From: an uncultured Alistipes sp.
GTDB lineage: Bacteria > Bacteroidota > Bacteroidia > Bacteroidales > Rikenellaceae
Length of the DNA stretch: 64,000 nt
Direction: 5' to 3'
Assembly (NCBI GenBank): GCA_900546065.1
Contig: URBK01000001.1
Span: 1-64,000 of the forward strand
The translations under genes and the position numbers were made by a program. Under the pieces are notes generated by a model. It was not told where the DNA came from. It made no database searches and saw only the letters and a program-made list of their open reading frames with translations. How positions within the stretch are numbered: position 1 is the first letter of the stretch; every line of letters starts with the position of its first letter. Shown in pieces: positions 33,260 to 41,887 of this stretch.

Positions 33260-34930
33260 ATGCAGAACACCGTGGAAGTGATATGTCGTAACTCGGGCAC
33301 GCGTATTCAGGCGCCGCTCGGCACCTCCCTGCTCGATCTGGCCCGACAGACGGAGCACAAGGGGCCATACCCCTTTCTTGCGGCCTACGTCAACAACCGC
33401 ATCAAGGAGCTCAACTACCGTGTCATGCGCCCCGTGACGGTAGAATTCATCGATGTCACCTCCTTCGAGGGATACAGGGTCTACCAGCGCACCATATCGT
33501 TCATACTGCAGAAAGCGGTGTGGGATCTCTTCCCCGGCCGCAAGTTCTACATACGCCACTCGCTCGGCAGTGGTTTCTACTGCGAGTTCGGGGACGGACA
33601 AAGCATCGATTCGGAGCAGTGCGAGGCCCTGCGCCGCCGCATATCCGACATAATCGCCCGCCGCTACCCCATCACGCGGCGCACGATGCTCACCGAGGAG
33701 GTAAACGGCATATACGAGCGTTTCGGCTTCGACGACAAAGTCGCGCTGCTCAACACGCGCCCGCGCCTCTACAGCGACCTCTACCGTCTGGATGACATGG
33801 TGGGATTCTTCTACGGCGCCCTGACCCCCGACACGGGATATATTCACCTGTTCGACATACGACCCTACTACAACGGATTCTACATTGCAGTGCCGCTGCG
33901 AACCGACCCCTCGAAACTCGACCTGCAGGTGCATCTGGACAAGATGTTCGATGTCTTCCACGAGTACCAGATGTGGGTGCGGATAATGGGCGTACCCACC
34001 GTCGGCAGCCTCAACGCCAAAGTCTTGGGCGGCAACTCCGGCGATCTGATCAAGGTGGCGGAGGCATTCCACGAGAAGCAGATAGCCAACCTCGCCGACC
34101 GCATAGCGCAGGCAAACGAGTCGAGCGGCACGCGGATGGTGCTCATATCGGGCCCCTCGTCCAGCGGCAAGACTACCTTCTCGAAGCGTCTGAGCATACA
34201 GTTGCGCATACTCGGGCTCGACCCCGTGGTCATATCGCTCGACGACTACTTCGTCGACCGCGAGCATACGCCAAAGGACGAGAACGGCGAATACGACTAC
34301 GAGGCGCTCGAAGCCATAGACCTGCAACTGCTCAACGACGACCTCAAACGCCTTATCGACGGCCAGAGCGTCAAGGTGCCGCGCTACGACTTCATCACCG
34401 GCTCGCGCCAGTGGTACGAGAAGCCGCTCAAGCTCGGCCCCAAGTCGATCATAGTCATGGAGGGAATACACGGTCTCAACCCGCAGCTGACACCCAGCAT
34501 CCCGCGCAGCAGCAAGTTCTGCATCTACGTCTCGTGTCTGACGTCGGTGTCGATGGACAACCTCTCGCGCATACCCACCACGGACAACCGCCTGCTGCGC
34601 CGCATCACGCGCGACTACTATACGCGCGGCAACAACGCCCTCTCGACGCTGCAGCGCTGGCCCAGCGTCCGCCGCGGCGAGGAGAAGCACATATTCCCCT
34701 ATCAGGAGAATGCCGACGCAATATTCAACTCGTCGCTCTTCTACGAGATATCGGTGCTGCGCCCCAAGGTGGAGCCCATCCTGCGCGAGGTGCCCGACAC
34801 GCATGTCGAGTATGCCGAGACCAAGCGACTGCTCAAGTTCCTCGACAACTTCGTCCCCATCGCCCCCGACGAGATACCCCCGACGTCGATCCTGCGCGAA
34901 TTTATCGGCGGCAGCAGTTTTCAATATTAG
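33260..34930 (+). CDS. Uridine kinase fused to threonyl-tRNA-synthetase-like TGS and SAD domains
   Basis: 556 residues. The first about 60 residues resemble a TGS domain, and residues about 60-260 resemble the second additional (editing-like) domain of threonyl-tRNA synthetase (IRHSLGSGFYCEF, DDMVGFFYG). From about residue 290 comes a P-loop kinase: GPSSSGKT (298-305), ISLDDYFVDRE and VPRYDFITG, as in uridine/cytidine kinases, and IIVMEGIHGLNP. The kinase would make UMP or CMP from nucleosides; the N-terminal domains may sense tRNA or nucleotide. This fusion is known in Bacteroidetes and Clostridia, but its purpose is unclear. It is divergent from a nucleotidase gene. Confidence 0.88.
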   Translation: MQNTVEVICRNSGTRIQAPLGTSLLDLARQTEHKGPYPFLAAYVNNRIKELNYRVMRPVTVEFIDVTSFEGYRVYQRTISFILQKAVWDLFPGRKFYIRHSLGSGFYCEFGDGQSIDSEQCEALRRRISDIIARRYPITRRTMLTEEVNGIYERFGFDDKVALLNTRPRLYSDLYRLDDMVGFFYGALTPDTGYIHLFDIRPYYNGFYIAVPLRTDPSKLDLQVHLDKMFDVFHEYQMWVRIMGVPTVGSLNAKVLGGNSGDLIKVAEAFHEKQIANLADRIAQANESSGTRMVLISGPSSSGKTTFSKRLSIQLRILGLDPVVISLDDYFVDREHTPKDENGEYDYEALEAIDLQLLNDDLKRLIDGQSVKVPRYDFITGSRQWYEKPLKLGPKSIIVMEGIHGLNPQLTPSIPRSSKFCIYVSCLTSVSMDNLSRIPTTDNRLLRRITRDYYTRGNNALSTLQRWPSVRRGEEKHIFPYQENADAIFNSSLFYEISVLRPKVEPILREVPDTHVEYAETKRLLKFLDNFVPIAPDEIPPTSILREFIGGSSFQY

Positions 34931-34931
34931 C

Positions 34932-35033
34932 GGGGGGGGGTAGATGAAATGTAAGGAAAAACTTACCGTCGCCGCCTGCGGGAATAAATGAAAACTGCCG
35001 CGCCGAATAGGGGAATAAATGGAAAACGGCCGC
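34932..35033 (+). repeat. Nine-G tract and a 22-23 bp imperfect direct repeat before gcvP
   Basis: A run of nine G (34932-34940) follows the kinase stop. Two imperfect copies of GGGAATAAATG-(G)AAAAC-GCCGC lie at 34980-35001 and 35011-35033. No gene or clear promoter box is seen in the 236-base gap. The role is unknown; the G tract could vary in length. Confidence 0.55.
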
Positions 35034-35166
35034 AAAGCATACAGAAATAAAAAAGTAGAAACCTCCGCCGCGCCATAGCCCATCAAGTGGATGGACAGAC
35101 GGCCACGACACAAACCGGGAAAAAACACTGAACCCGAATACGGACAACAAAAAATACGCTACGAAA

Positions 35167-37992
35167 ATGTTTGACAAGTTCATGAATCGCCACATAGGCG
35201 TCACCGACGAGGCCGATCTGCAAGCGATGCTTCAGACCATAGGCGTCAAGTCGGTCGAGGAGCTCATCTCACAGGTCATACCCGCATCGATACGGCTCAA
35301 GAAGCCGCTCGCGCTGCCCGCCGAGGGCATGAGCGAACACGAATTCGCGGCACATATTGCCGCTCTTGCGGCCAAGAACCGCATCTTCCGTTCGTTCATC
35401 GGCATGGGCTACTACCCCGCCGCCGTGCCCGCCGTCATCAGCCGCAACGTCTTCGAGAACCCCGCATGGTACACATCCTATACGCCCTATCAGGCCGAGA
35501 TCTCGCAGGGACGCCTCGAGGCGCTGCTCAACTTCCAGACGGCGATCATCTCGCTCACGGGAATGCAGATAGCCAACTGCTCGCTTCTGGACGAGGCCAC
35601 GGCCGCGGCCGAAGCCATGCTCATGATGTATGCGCTGCGTTCGCGCGAGGCCGTCAAGCAGGGACGCTGCCAGCTCTTCGTCGACAAGCAGATCTTCCCG
35701 CAGACGCTCGACGTGCTGCTCACGCGCAGCGAGCCATTCGGCATAGAGCTCATCATCGACGACTATAACGAATACGAATTCTCGGGCAAGGAGTTCGGCG
35801 CCATCGTACAGTTCCCCGCCGCTACGGGCGAGGTGCGCGACTACGCCGCCTTCACGGCCAAGGCCCACGAGGCGGGCGCTCTGGTCACCGTCGCCGCCGA
35901 CATTCTCTCGCTGGCGATCATGACACCCCCGGCAGAGTGGGATGCCGACATCGCCGTCGGCTCGACCCAGCGTCTGGGCTGCCCCATGGGCTTCGGAGGC
36001 CCCGCAGCTGGATATATGGCCACACGCGAGGCTTTCAAGCGCAACATGCCGGGCCGCATCATCGGCGTCTCGGTAGACCGTCTGGGCAACAAGGCCCTGC
36101 GCATGGCCCTGCAGATGCGCGAGCAGCACATCAAGCGCGAGCGCGCCACGTCGAACATCTGCACCGCCTCGGCCCTCATGGCCTCGATGGCCGGATTCTA
36201 TTGTGTCTACAACGGCCCCAAGGGTCTGCGCCGCGCCGCCATGACGGCACACGCCTCGGCCGTAGCCGCCGCCGAAGCCATCAAGGCTTTGGGATATACG
36301 CTCGCCGCCGAGCAGGTGTTCGACACGCTCGACATCGAGGCCGAGGCCGCCGTAATACAGGACATAGCGCTGGCCGCAGGCATGAACTTCTACTATCCGT
36401 CGGAGGGACGCGTGCGCCTCTCGTTCGACGAGGTGACTACACCCGACGAGGTCAATGCCGTAGTGGCCGTCTTCGCCGAGGCCAAGGGCCGCAAGGCCAA
36501 GAATGTCAAGGTCGACATGGAGTGTGACGTGCCCATGCGCCGCACCTCGCCCATTCTGGCCGAGCCGGTATTCAACCGCTACCACTCGGAGAGCGACATG
36601 ATGCGTTACATCAAGCGTCTGGAGTTGCGCGACATATCGCTCGCCAACTCGATGATCTCGCTCGGATCGTGCACCATGAAACTCAACGCCGCAGCTCTCA
36701 TGCAGCCGCTCTCGCTGGCGGGATTCCAGAACATACACCCCTTCGCACCGGCCGACCAGACCGAGGGATACACGCAGCTCATCGCCGAGCTCGAACATGA
36801 TCTGGCCGTGATCACCGGTTTTGCAGGCTGCTCCCTGCAGCCCAACTCGGGCGCCGCGGGCGAGTATTCGGGACTTATGGTTATCCGCGCCTACCACCAG
36901 AGCCGCGGTCAGGGCTACCGCAACATAATCCTCATCCCCGCCTCGGCCCACGGCACCAACCCCGCCTCGGCAGCCATGGCCGGCATGAAGATCATGACCG
37001 TCGCGTGCGACGCCAACGGCAACATCGACGTGGAGGACCTGAAGAAGAAGGCCGCCGAGTACAGTTCGGAGCTGTGCGGACTGATGGTTACATATCCCTC
37101 GACGCACGGTGTCTTCGAGAGCCGCATCCGCGAGATCGTCGACGCGGTACATGAGGCCGGAGGTCAGGTATATATGGACGGCGCCAACATGAACGCGCAG
37201 GTCGGCCTTACCAACCCGGGATATATCGGTGCCGACATCTGCCACCTCAACCTGCACAAGACCTTCGCCATGCCTCACGGCGGCGGCGGCCCGGGCGTAG
37301 GTCCCATCTGCGTGGCGGAGCACCTGAAGCCCTTCCTTCCCACGCACCCCGTTGTCGCCACGGGCGGCGATGACGGCATCACGGCCGTAGCAGCCGCACC
37401 GTGGGGCTCGGCCATGCTGCTGCCCATCACCTACGGCTACATCAAGATGCTGGGTGAGGAGGGTCTGCGCCATGCCACCGAGATGGCCATCGTCAACGCC
37501 AACTACATGTCGTCGGCCCTCGCCCACGAGTTCCGTACATATTATACGGGCGAGACGGGACGTGTGGCACACGAAATGATACTCGATCTGACGAACTTCA
37601 AGCACGACTACGGCATCGACTGCGGCGACATAGCCCACCGCCTTATGGACTACGGCTTCCACGCCCCGACGCTCTCGTTCCCCGTGCATGAGACACTCAT
37701 GGTGGAGCCTACGGAGTCGGAGCCCAAGGCCGAGATGGACCGTTTCATCGAGGCGCTGGTGGCAATCAAGCGCGAGTGCGAGGCTGCAGCAGCCGCCGGC
37801 GAGAAGGACAACGTCGTGGTGAATGCGCCACATACGGCCGTGGAGATCGCGGGCGAGTGGCCGCACCCCTATACGCGCATGCAGGCGGCATTCCCGCTCG
37901 ACTGGGTGCGCGAGGCCAAGTTCTTCCCCTACGTCACCAAGATAGACAACGGTTACGGCGACCGCAATCTGGTATGCTGCAACTGCGATTAG
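35167..37992 (+). CDS. gcvP: Glycine dehydrogenase (decarboxylating), P-protein of the glycine cleavage system
   Basis: 941 residues, the fused single-chain form. It decarboxylates glycine with pyridoxal phosphate and passes the aminomethyl group to the lipoyl H-protein. The N-terminal half has IGMGYYPAAVPAVISRNVFENPAWYTSYTPYQAEISQGRLEAL. In the C-terminal half, LNLHKTFAMPHGGGGPGVGP holds the PLP-binding Lys698, and NPASAAMAGMKI precedes it. The start at 35167 gives MFDKFMNRHIG, the usual P-protein beginning. gcvT and gcvH are not adjacent. The 865-codon frame opposite is a shadow. Confidence 0.97.
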   Translation: MFDKFMNRHIGVTDEADLQAMLQTIGVKSVEELISQVIPASIRLKKPLALPAEGMSEHEFAAHIAALAAKNRIFRSFIGMGYYPAAVPAVISRNVFENPAWYTSYTPYQAEISQGRLEALLNFQTAIISLTGMQIANCSLLDEATAAAEAMLMMYALRSREAVKQGRCQLFVDKQIFPQTLDVLLTRSEPFGIELIIDDYNEYEFSGKEFGAIVQFPAATGEVRDYAAFTAKAHEAGALVTVAADILSLAIMTPPAEWDADIAVGSTQRLGCPMGFGGPAAGYMATREAFKRNMPGRIIGVSVDRLGNKALRMALQMREQHIKRERATSNICTASALMASMAGFYCVYNGPKGLRRAAMTAHASAVAAAEAIKALGYTLAAEQVFDTLDIEAEAAVIQDIALAAGMNFYYPSEGRVRLSFDEVTTPDEVNAVVAVFAEAKGRKAKNVKVDMECDVPMRRTSPILAEPVFNRYHSESDMMRYIKRLELRDISLANSMISLGSCTMKLNAAALMQPLSLAGFQNIHPFAPADQTEGYTQLIAELEHDLAVITGFAGCSLQPNSGAAGEYSGLMVIRAYHQSRGQGYRNIILIPASAHGTNPASAAMAGMKIMTVACDANGNIDVEDLKKKAAEYSSELCGLMVTYPSTHGVFESRIREIVDAVHEAGGQVYMDGANMNAQVGLTNPGYIGADICHLNLHKTFAMPHGGGGPGVGPICVAEHLKPFLPTHPVVATGGDDGITAVAAAPWGSAMLLPITYGYIKMLGEEGLRHATEMAIVNANYMSSALAHEFRTYYTGETGRVAHEMILDLTNFKHDYGIDCGDIAHRLMDYGFHAPTLSFPVHETLMVEPTESEPKAEMDRFIEALVAIKRECEAAAAAGEKDNVVVNAPHTAVEIAGEWPHPYTRMQAAFPLDWVREAKFFPYVTKIDNGYGDRNLVCCNCD

Positions 37993-38070
37993 ACATAACC
38001 TTTACACAACAAAACGGCGGCGGCCGCAAACAACGCAACACAATACAAACAACATATTGAAACATAAAGT

Positions 38071-38649
38071 ATGAAAGTAGAAAACAGCAAAATGGTGTCG
38101 GTGAACTACACCCTCACCGTCGACGGCAAGGTAGCTGATCAGTCGCGCGAGGGCTCGCCCCTGCAGTTCGTATGCGGAGCGGGCATGCTCCTGCCCAAAT
38201 TCGAGGGTGCCATCATGGGTCTCGAACCCGGCGAGAAGGTATCCTTCACGCTCCAGCCCAAGGACGGTTACGGCGAGATCATAGCCGAGGCCATCGTCGA
38301 CCTGCCGAAAGATATATTCGTCATCGACGGCAAGCCCGCCGACGATATGCTCTTCGTGGGCAACCAGATACCCATGAGCGACGCTCAGGGCAACCACCTC
38401 ATGGGCCGCGTCATGGAGGTGGGCGACAAAACCGTCAAGATGGACTTCAACCACCCGATGGCGGGCAAGGTGCTCAACTTCGACGTGGAGGTTGTCGAGG
38501 TACGCGACGTGACGCCCGAGGATCTGGCCTCGCAGGGCGGCTGCCACTGCCACGACTGCGACGGCGACTGCGGCGGCCACGACCATGACCACGACTGCTG
38601 CGGCGGTGACCACGACCATAAGGATGGCTGCTGCGGCGGCTGCAACTAA
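38071..38649 (+). CDS. slyD: SlyD-type FKBP peptidyl-prolyl isomerase with a His/Cys-rich metal-binding tail
   Basis: 192 residues. The FKBP domain (about 1-65, 125-150) and the inserted IF chaperone flap match SlyD: YTLTVDGKVADQS, GAGMLLPKFEGAIMGLEPGEK, DGYGE and LMGRVMEVGDKTVKMDFNHPMAGKVLNFDVEVV. The last 35 residues are nearly all His, Cys, Asp and Gly (CHCHDCDGDC onwards), a nickel/zinc-binding tail as in E. coli SlyD. It speeds proline isomerisation and may hand metals to enzymes. A hairpin follows at 38671, separating it from the kinase gene 81 bases downstream. Confidence 0.94.
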   Translation: MKVENSKMVSVNYTLTVDGKVADQSREGSPLQFVCGAGMLLPKFEGAIMGLEPGEKVSFTLQPKDGYGEIIAEAIVDLPKDIFVIDGKPADDMLFVGNQIPMSDAQGNHLMGRVMEVGDKTVKMDFNHPMAGKVLNFDVEVVEVRDVTPEDLASQGGCHCHDCDGDCGGHDHDHDCCGGDHDHKDGCCGGCN

Positions 38650-38670
38650 GCCTCCGCGGCCGACATTACG

Positions 38671-38698
38671 ACGGGGTGCTGCCGCGGCGGCGCCCCGT
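38671..38698 (+). terminator. GC-rich hairpin after slyD
   Basis: A 9-bp stem with one G-T pair (38671-38679 with 38690-38698), followed by CCTTGTTTG. It is weak as a terminator; the TTGTTTG right after it could be part of a -7 element for the kinase gene. Confidence 0.5.
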
Positions 38699-38730
38699 CC
38701 TTGTTTGCACACGCTACGATCAACCCGAAG

Positions 38731-39909
38731 ATGATAACCATAGCCGACATAATCGACACGCTGTCGAACAACCATATTCTCTGGCGCACGCTGCGCCGTG
38801 TGGAGGTTCCGCTCGCGGGCGGGCGGCCCCGATACGCCGTAGGCAACGCCGCCGTGGGGCTGCATGTAAGGTGCGACGGCCGCGACGCTTGGCTGAAGTG
38901 TTACACGCGCCCGAACGACAACCTGCCCGCCATCTACGGCACGGCGTTCCATCCGCGGGAGCTATGCGTCTTCGGCATGGGCGGCCGCCGGCAATGGGTC
39001 GACTGTCTTGTCTGCGAATATGTCGCAGGGCAGACGCTCGACACATTACTATGCGGTACGGATGCTCATAAGGCTGTCTCTGTCGCGGCCCGCGCCTTCG
39101 ACCGCGCCGCACTCGGGCTTCTGCGTTCGGAGCGCGCCCACGGCGACCTCAAACCCGAGAACATGATCCTCACGCCCGAGGGGCAGTTAAAATTCATCGA
39201 CTGGGATGCGGCATACGTTCCCGCGCTGGCGGGCCGCGCGGCTCCCGAAACGGGTACGGCAGCATACCAACACCCGAAGCGCACGACGCAGATGTACGAC
39301 ACGCATATCGACGACTATTCGATTGCGCTGCTCTCGGTGATGCTGCACGCCGCGGCCTTGGATCCCGACGTCTCGGCCCGCTACCGCTCGCTGCGCGAGT
39401 TCCCGCTCCATCCGCGCCGCATCGCCGCAGGATATTGCGAGGAGCTGGAGCGTACGGCCGACCTTTTCGCCTCGCGCGGCATGGCCCCGCAATACCGCCT
39501 GACACGCATGCTCTCCTCACCGACACCCTATCTGTTCAACCTTGAGAGCGTGATGGATGCCGCATGTCGCGCTCAGGACGCTACTGTCACAACCGATACA
39601 GCGACATCCGAGCCATCGGACGGGATGCCCGAACTCGATGAGCGGGACGGATTGTGGGGATACCGCACGGGAGGGCAGTGGATTATACCGCCGCTCTACG
39701 ACTGGGGATTCGACCCCACGGAGGGGGTCATGCTCGTGGGTCTGGGCGGATACAGCCACTTCATCCTGCGCGACGGCAGCGTCGCCGCCACCTTCGGCCG
39801 CGGATGTACGGTCAAGCCCCTGCGTGACGGACGCACCGTCGTGCGCCGCGCCGACGGCTCCTGCCGCACGCTCGAAATGTCGTCCATCTGGGGCCGCAGG
39901 GTTGATTAA
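38731..39909 (+). CDS. Ser/Thr-kinase-like protein with a C-terminal WG-repeat region
   Basis: 392 residues from the ATG at 38731 (a TTG at 38701 would add ten). The kinase core is recognisable. Lys56 in AWLKCYTRP is the likely beta-3 lysine. The catalytic loop HGDLKPENMI (Asp139, Lys141, Asn144) is intact. IDWD (Asp157) replaces DFG, and AAYQHPKR with DDYSIAL follows in the APE/helix F region. The C-terminus (about 305-355) holds a WG-type repeat, GLWGYRTGGQWIIPPLYDWG. It should phosphorylate protein Ser/Thr, but no substrate is known. It lies 64 bases ahead of a VWA gene and shares its layout with the pseudokinase after that, so I treat the three as one functional group. Confidence 0.72.
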   Translation: MITIADIIDTLSNNHILWRTLRRVEVPLAGGRPRYAVGNAAVGLHVRCDGRDAWLKCYTRPNDNLPAIYGTAFHPRELCVFGMGGRRQWVDCLVCEYVAGQTLDTLLCGTDAHKAVSVAARAFDRAALGLLRSERAHGDLKPENMILTPEGQLKFIDWDAAYVPALAGRAAPETGTAAYQHPKRTTQMYDTHIDDYSIALLSVMLHAAALDPDVSARYRSLREFPLHPRRIAAGYCEELERTADLFASRGMAPQYRLTRMLSSPTPYLFNLESVMDAACRAQDATVTTDTATSEPSDGMPELDERDGLWGYRTGGQWIIPPLYDWGFDPTEGVMLVGLGGYSHFILRDGSVAATFGRGCTVKPLRDGRTVVRRADGSCRTLEMSSIWGRRVD

Positions 39910-39924
39910 TTCGCCCAAATGACA

Positions 39925-39932
39925 TATCTTTG
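39925..39932 (+). promoter_or_regulatory. Promoter of the VWA/pseudokinase pair
   Basis: TATCTTTG with GTTG (near TTTG) at 39901-39904, 20 bases upstream, inside the kinase gene's end. It could drive the VWA and pseudokinase genes apart from the kinase. Confidence 0.62.
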
Positions 39933-39973
39933 TATATAATCAGATAATCAGACAAACCCACACCCGCGCAGCA

Positions 39974-40828
39974 ATGTATTCACAGGAGATCACACGCCGC
40001 CACCGCACCGCCTTCGTCATAGCCATCGACCAGTCGGGCTCGATGCAGGAGAAGGTGTGCTTCGGCCGCCACGAGATGTCGAAGGCGGCAGCCGTGGCCC
40101 GCATAACGAACTCGCTGCTCACGGAGCTGGTCGACCGCTCGCGCCGTACGGACGGCGTGCGCAACTACTACGACGTGGCGGTAGTCGGATATTCGGGCGA
40201 CGAGGCCCGCATGCTGCTCGACGAGGAGGGGTTCATAGCCATAGACCGTCTGGCCCGCCGCCAGCCCCCGTGCGAGACACTCTATTCGGAGGAGACGCTC
40301 CCCGACGGCACAGCCCTGCTGGCAGGCCACAGCGTCCGACAATGGCTCCTGCCCAAGGCCGCAGGCAAGACGCCCATGTATGAGGCGCTGTTGCGCGTGC
40401 GCGACCTTCTGGGCGAGTGGTGCGCCAATGACAGTAACCGCGACAGCTTCCCGCCCGTGGTGATAAACATCACCGACGGCGAAGCCTCCGACTGCACCGA
40501 TGACGAGTTGCGCCGCGTCTGCACCCAGATACGCCGTCTGGGCACCGACGACGGCAACGTACTGTTGTTCAACATACACGTCTCGACCGACAGCACCTCC
40601 CCGGCAATGGTATTCCCCATGCCTGACGAGCTGGCCCGCGCCAACCCATACGCACGCCTTCTGGCCGAGTGTTCGAGCATCATGCCCGAGGCCTTCGACG
40701 AGGCCGTACGCGACTTCAAGGGCGCCGGAGCCGTGCCGCCATTCTACGGCATGGGATACAACACATCGATAATAGAACTGCTGTCGATCATAAACATCGG
40801 CTCGCGCAGCATAACCAACATAGAGTAA
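39974..40828 (+). CDS. von Willebrand factor A-domain protein with complete MIDAS
   Basis: 284 residues, almost entirely one VWA domain. The metal-ion-dependent adhesion site is whole: DQSGS (Asp19, Ser21, Ser23), the Thr of GKTPMYEAL (Thr133) and the Asp of NITDGEASD (Asp168). No signal peptide or membrane helix is visible, so it is likely cytoplasmic. Intracellular VWA proteins often hold partner proteins together through the bound metal. A C-terminal stretch after residue 240 (FKGAGAVPPFYGMGYNTS) is not part of the core fold. It is 11 bases ahead of the pseudokinase gene. It may be compared with TerY-type VWA proteins that act with kinases, but it lacks the zinc-ribbon TerY-C domain. Confidence 0.82.
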   Translation: MYSQEITRRHRTAFVIAIDQSGSMQEKVCFGRHEMSKAAAVARITNSLLTELVDRSRRTDGVRNYYDVAVVGYSGDEARMLLDEEGFIAIDRLARRQPPCETLYSEETLPDGTALLAGHSVRQWLLPKAAGKTPMYEALLRVRDLLGEWCANDSNRDSFPPVVINITDGEASDCTDDELRRVCTQIRRLGTDDGNVLLFNIHVSTDSTSPAMVFPMPDELARANPYARLLAECSSIMPEAFDEAVRDFKGAGAVPPFYGMGYNTSIIELLSIINIGSRSITNIE

Positions 40829-40839
40829 CCCCCGCAACC

Positions 40840-41805
40840 ATGACGGCTACGATATACGATCTTCGCCGGGCGGCAGGCTCCCCCGCCACACACTTCCGAC
40901 GTTTGGCCGCGGCCGTGTGCGAGGGGAGGATTCTGCGCACCTCCTACTTTGCCGAGATGCGCATACGCCTCGAAGGCCGTCCATATACGCTCTTCATGCC
41001 GCTGTCGGGCAACGCGATGGTGCGCGTCGAGCGCTTCGCGCCCCTCAGGCGGAACCTTGTCTCGCCCGTGGTGCCGCAGATGGAGATCCTCTGCGACGAG
41101 ATGAAGTATGAGGATACCCTCGGCAGGGGATTCACATCCGATATCCTGATCGAGGCGCTGCCGCAAGGACTGCCCCTAACAGATGCCATCGAAGCCATCG
41201 ACGACGGCGGGGATGCCGCACGTCTTGTCGGGGCCGTGGATGCCCTCGAACGGGAGCTGCGCCGCGCCCGCGTCTCGCACAACAATCTGCGTGCGGACAA
41301 CATACTGATCGATGCCGACGGCGCGTTATATCCAGTAAGGTGGATATACGCCACGGACGGCGCGGGCGGCGACAAGAAGTCTCTCGATGCCCTTCGCACG
41401 ATGATTGCACAAAGGGGTGATGCCGCCGCGGCCGAACACGCCGCATTCTACCCATACGGGCCCGCCGTCGAGGGCACATACGGCATAGGTACCCTCTCCG
41501 AAGGGCTCGCCCCCGTCGAGACACCCTGCGGCTGGGGCTTTGCCGACAGCACGGGACGTATCGTCATCGAGGCGCAATACCTGTGGGTGGGAGGCTTCCG
41601 CGAAGGCCGCACCGAGGTGCAGGCACTATCGGGCATGGGACTTATCGACAAGCAGGGGCGTTACGTAATCGAACCCATATTCGACATTGTCGACTACGAC
41701 CCCGAGACGGGAAACTCGCAGGTGCGACGCGGCGAAGAGTGGGCCGTATTCGACTACTCGGGAAGGCAGACTGCGGCCTTCACAGACAAGCAGCCGGCTC
41801 TGTAA
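40840..41805 (+). CDS. Pseudokinase-like protein with WG repeats
   Basis: 321 residues from the ATG at 40840. The first about 190 residues align in layout with the kinase two genes upstream, but the working residues are gone. The beta-3 region reads YTLFMPLSG with no lysine, the catalytic loop is HNNLRADNIL (Asn149 in place of the catalytic Asp), and the DFG place reads VRWIY. Residues about 225-310 form two or three WG repeats (GWGFADSTGRIVIEAQY, GMGLIDKQGRYVIEPIFD, EWAVFDYSGR). It probably binds partners and does not phosphorylate. It follows the VWA gene by 11 bases and is surely co-transcribed. Homology to the kinase is inferred from motif order, not from an alignment score. Confidence 0.68.
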   Translation: MTATIYDLRRAAGSPATHFRRLAAAVCEGRILRTSYFAEMRIRLEGRPYTLFMPLSGNAMVRVERFAPLRRNLVSPVVPQMEILCDEMKYEDTLGRGFTSDILIEALPQGLPLTDAIEAIDDGGDAARLVGAVDALERELRRARVSHNNLRADNILIDADGALYPVRWIYATDGAGGDKKSLDALRTMIAQRGDAAAAEHAAFYPYGPAVEGTYGIGTLSEGLAPVETPCGWGFADSTGRIVIEAQYLWVGGFREGRTEVQALSGMGLIDKQGRYVIEPIFDIVDYDPETGNSQVRRGEEWAVFDYSGRQTAAFTDKQPAL

Positions 41806-41843
41806 GGGAATCGCGCCCAAAGTTGAAATTGTGGAAAAAATAT

Positions 41844-41851
41844 TATAATTG
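41844..41851 (+). promoter_or_regulatory. Probable trxB -7 element
   Basis: TATAATTG, one mismatch from TAnnTTTG, in an A/T-rich stretch 36 bases before the ATG. Confidence 0.45.
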
Positions 41852-41887
41852 CAGAAAATTAAAACGGAAACAAAGAATACTTATACC

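Noticed and set aside
35269..37866. Open frame of 865 codons opposite gcvP
   Set aside because: It lies wholly antisense to a conserved gene; its His/Arg/Val/Ala/Gly-rich composition is what GC-rich third positions produce. No known domain.
38731..41805. Tellurite-resistance (ter) operon
   Set aside because: No TerC, TerD or TerZ-type gene, no PP2C phosphatase and no TerY-C zinc ribbon; only the kinase-plus-VWA theme is shared.
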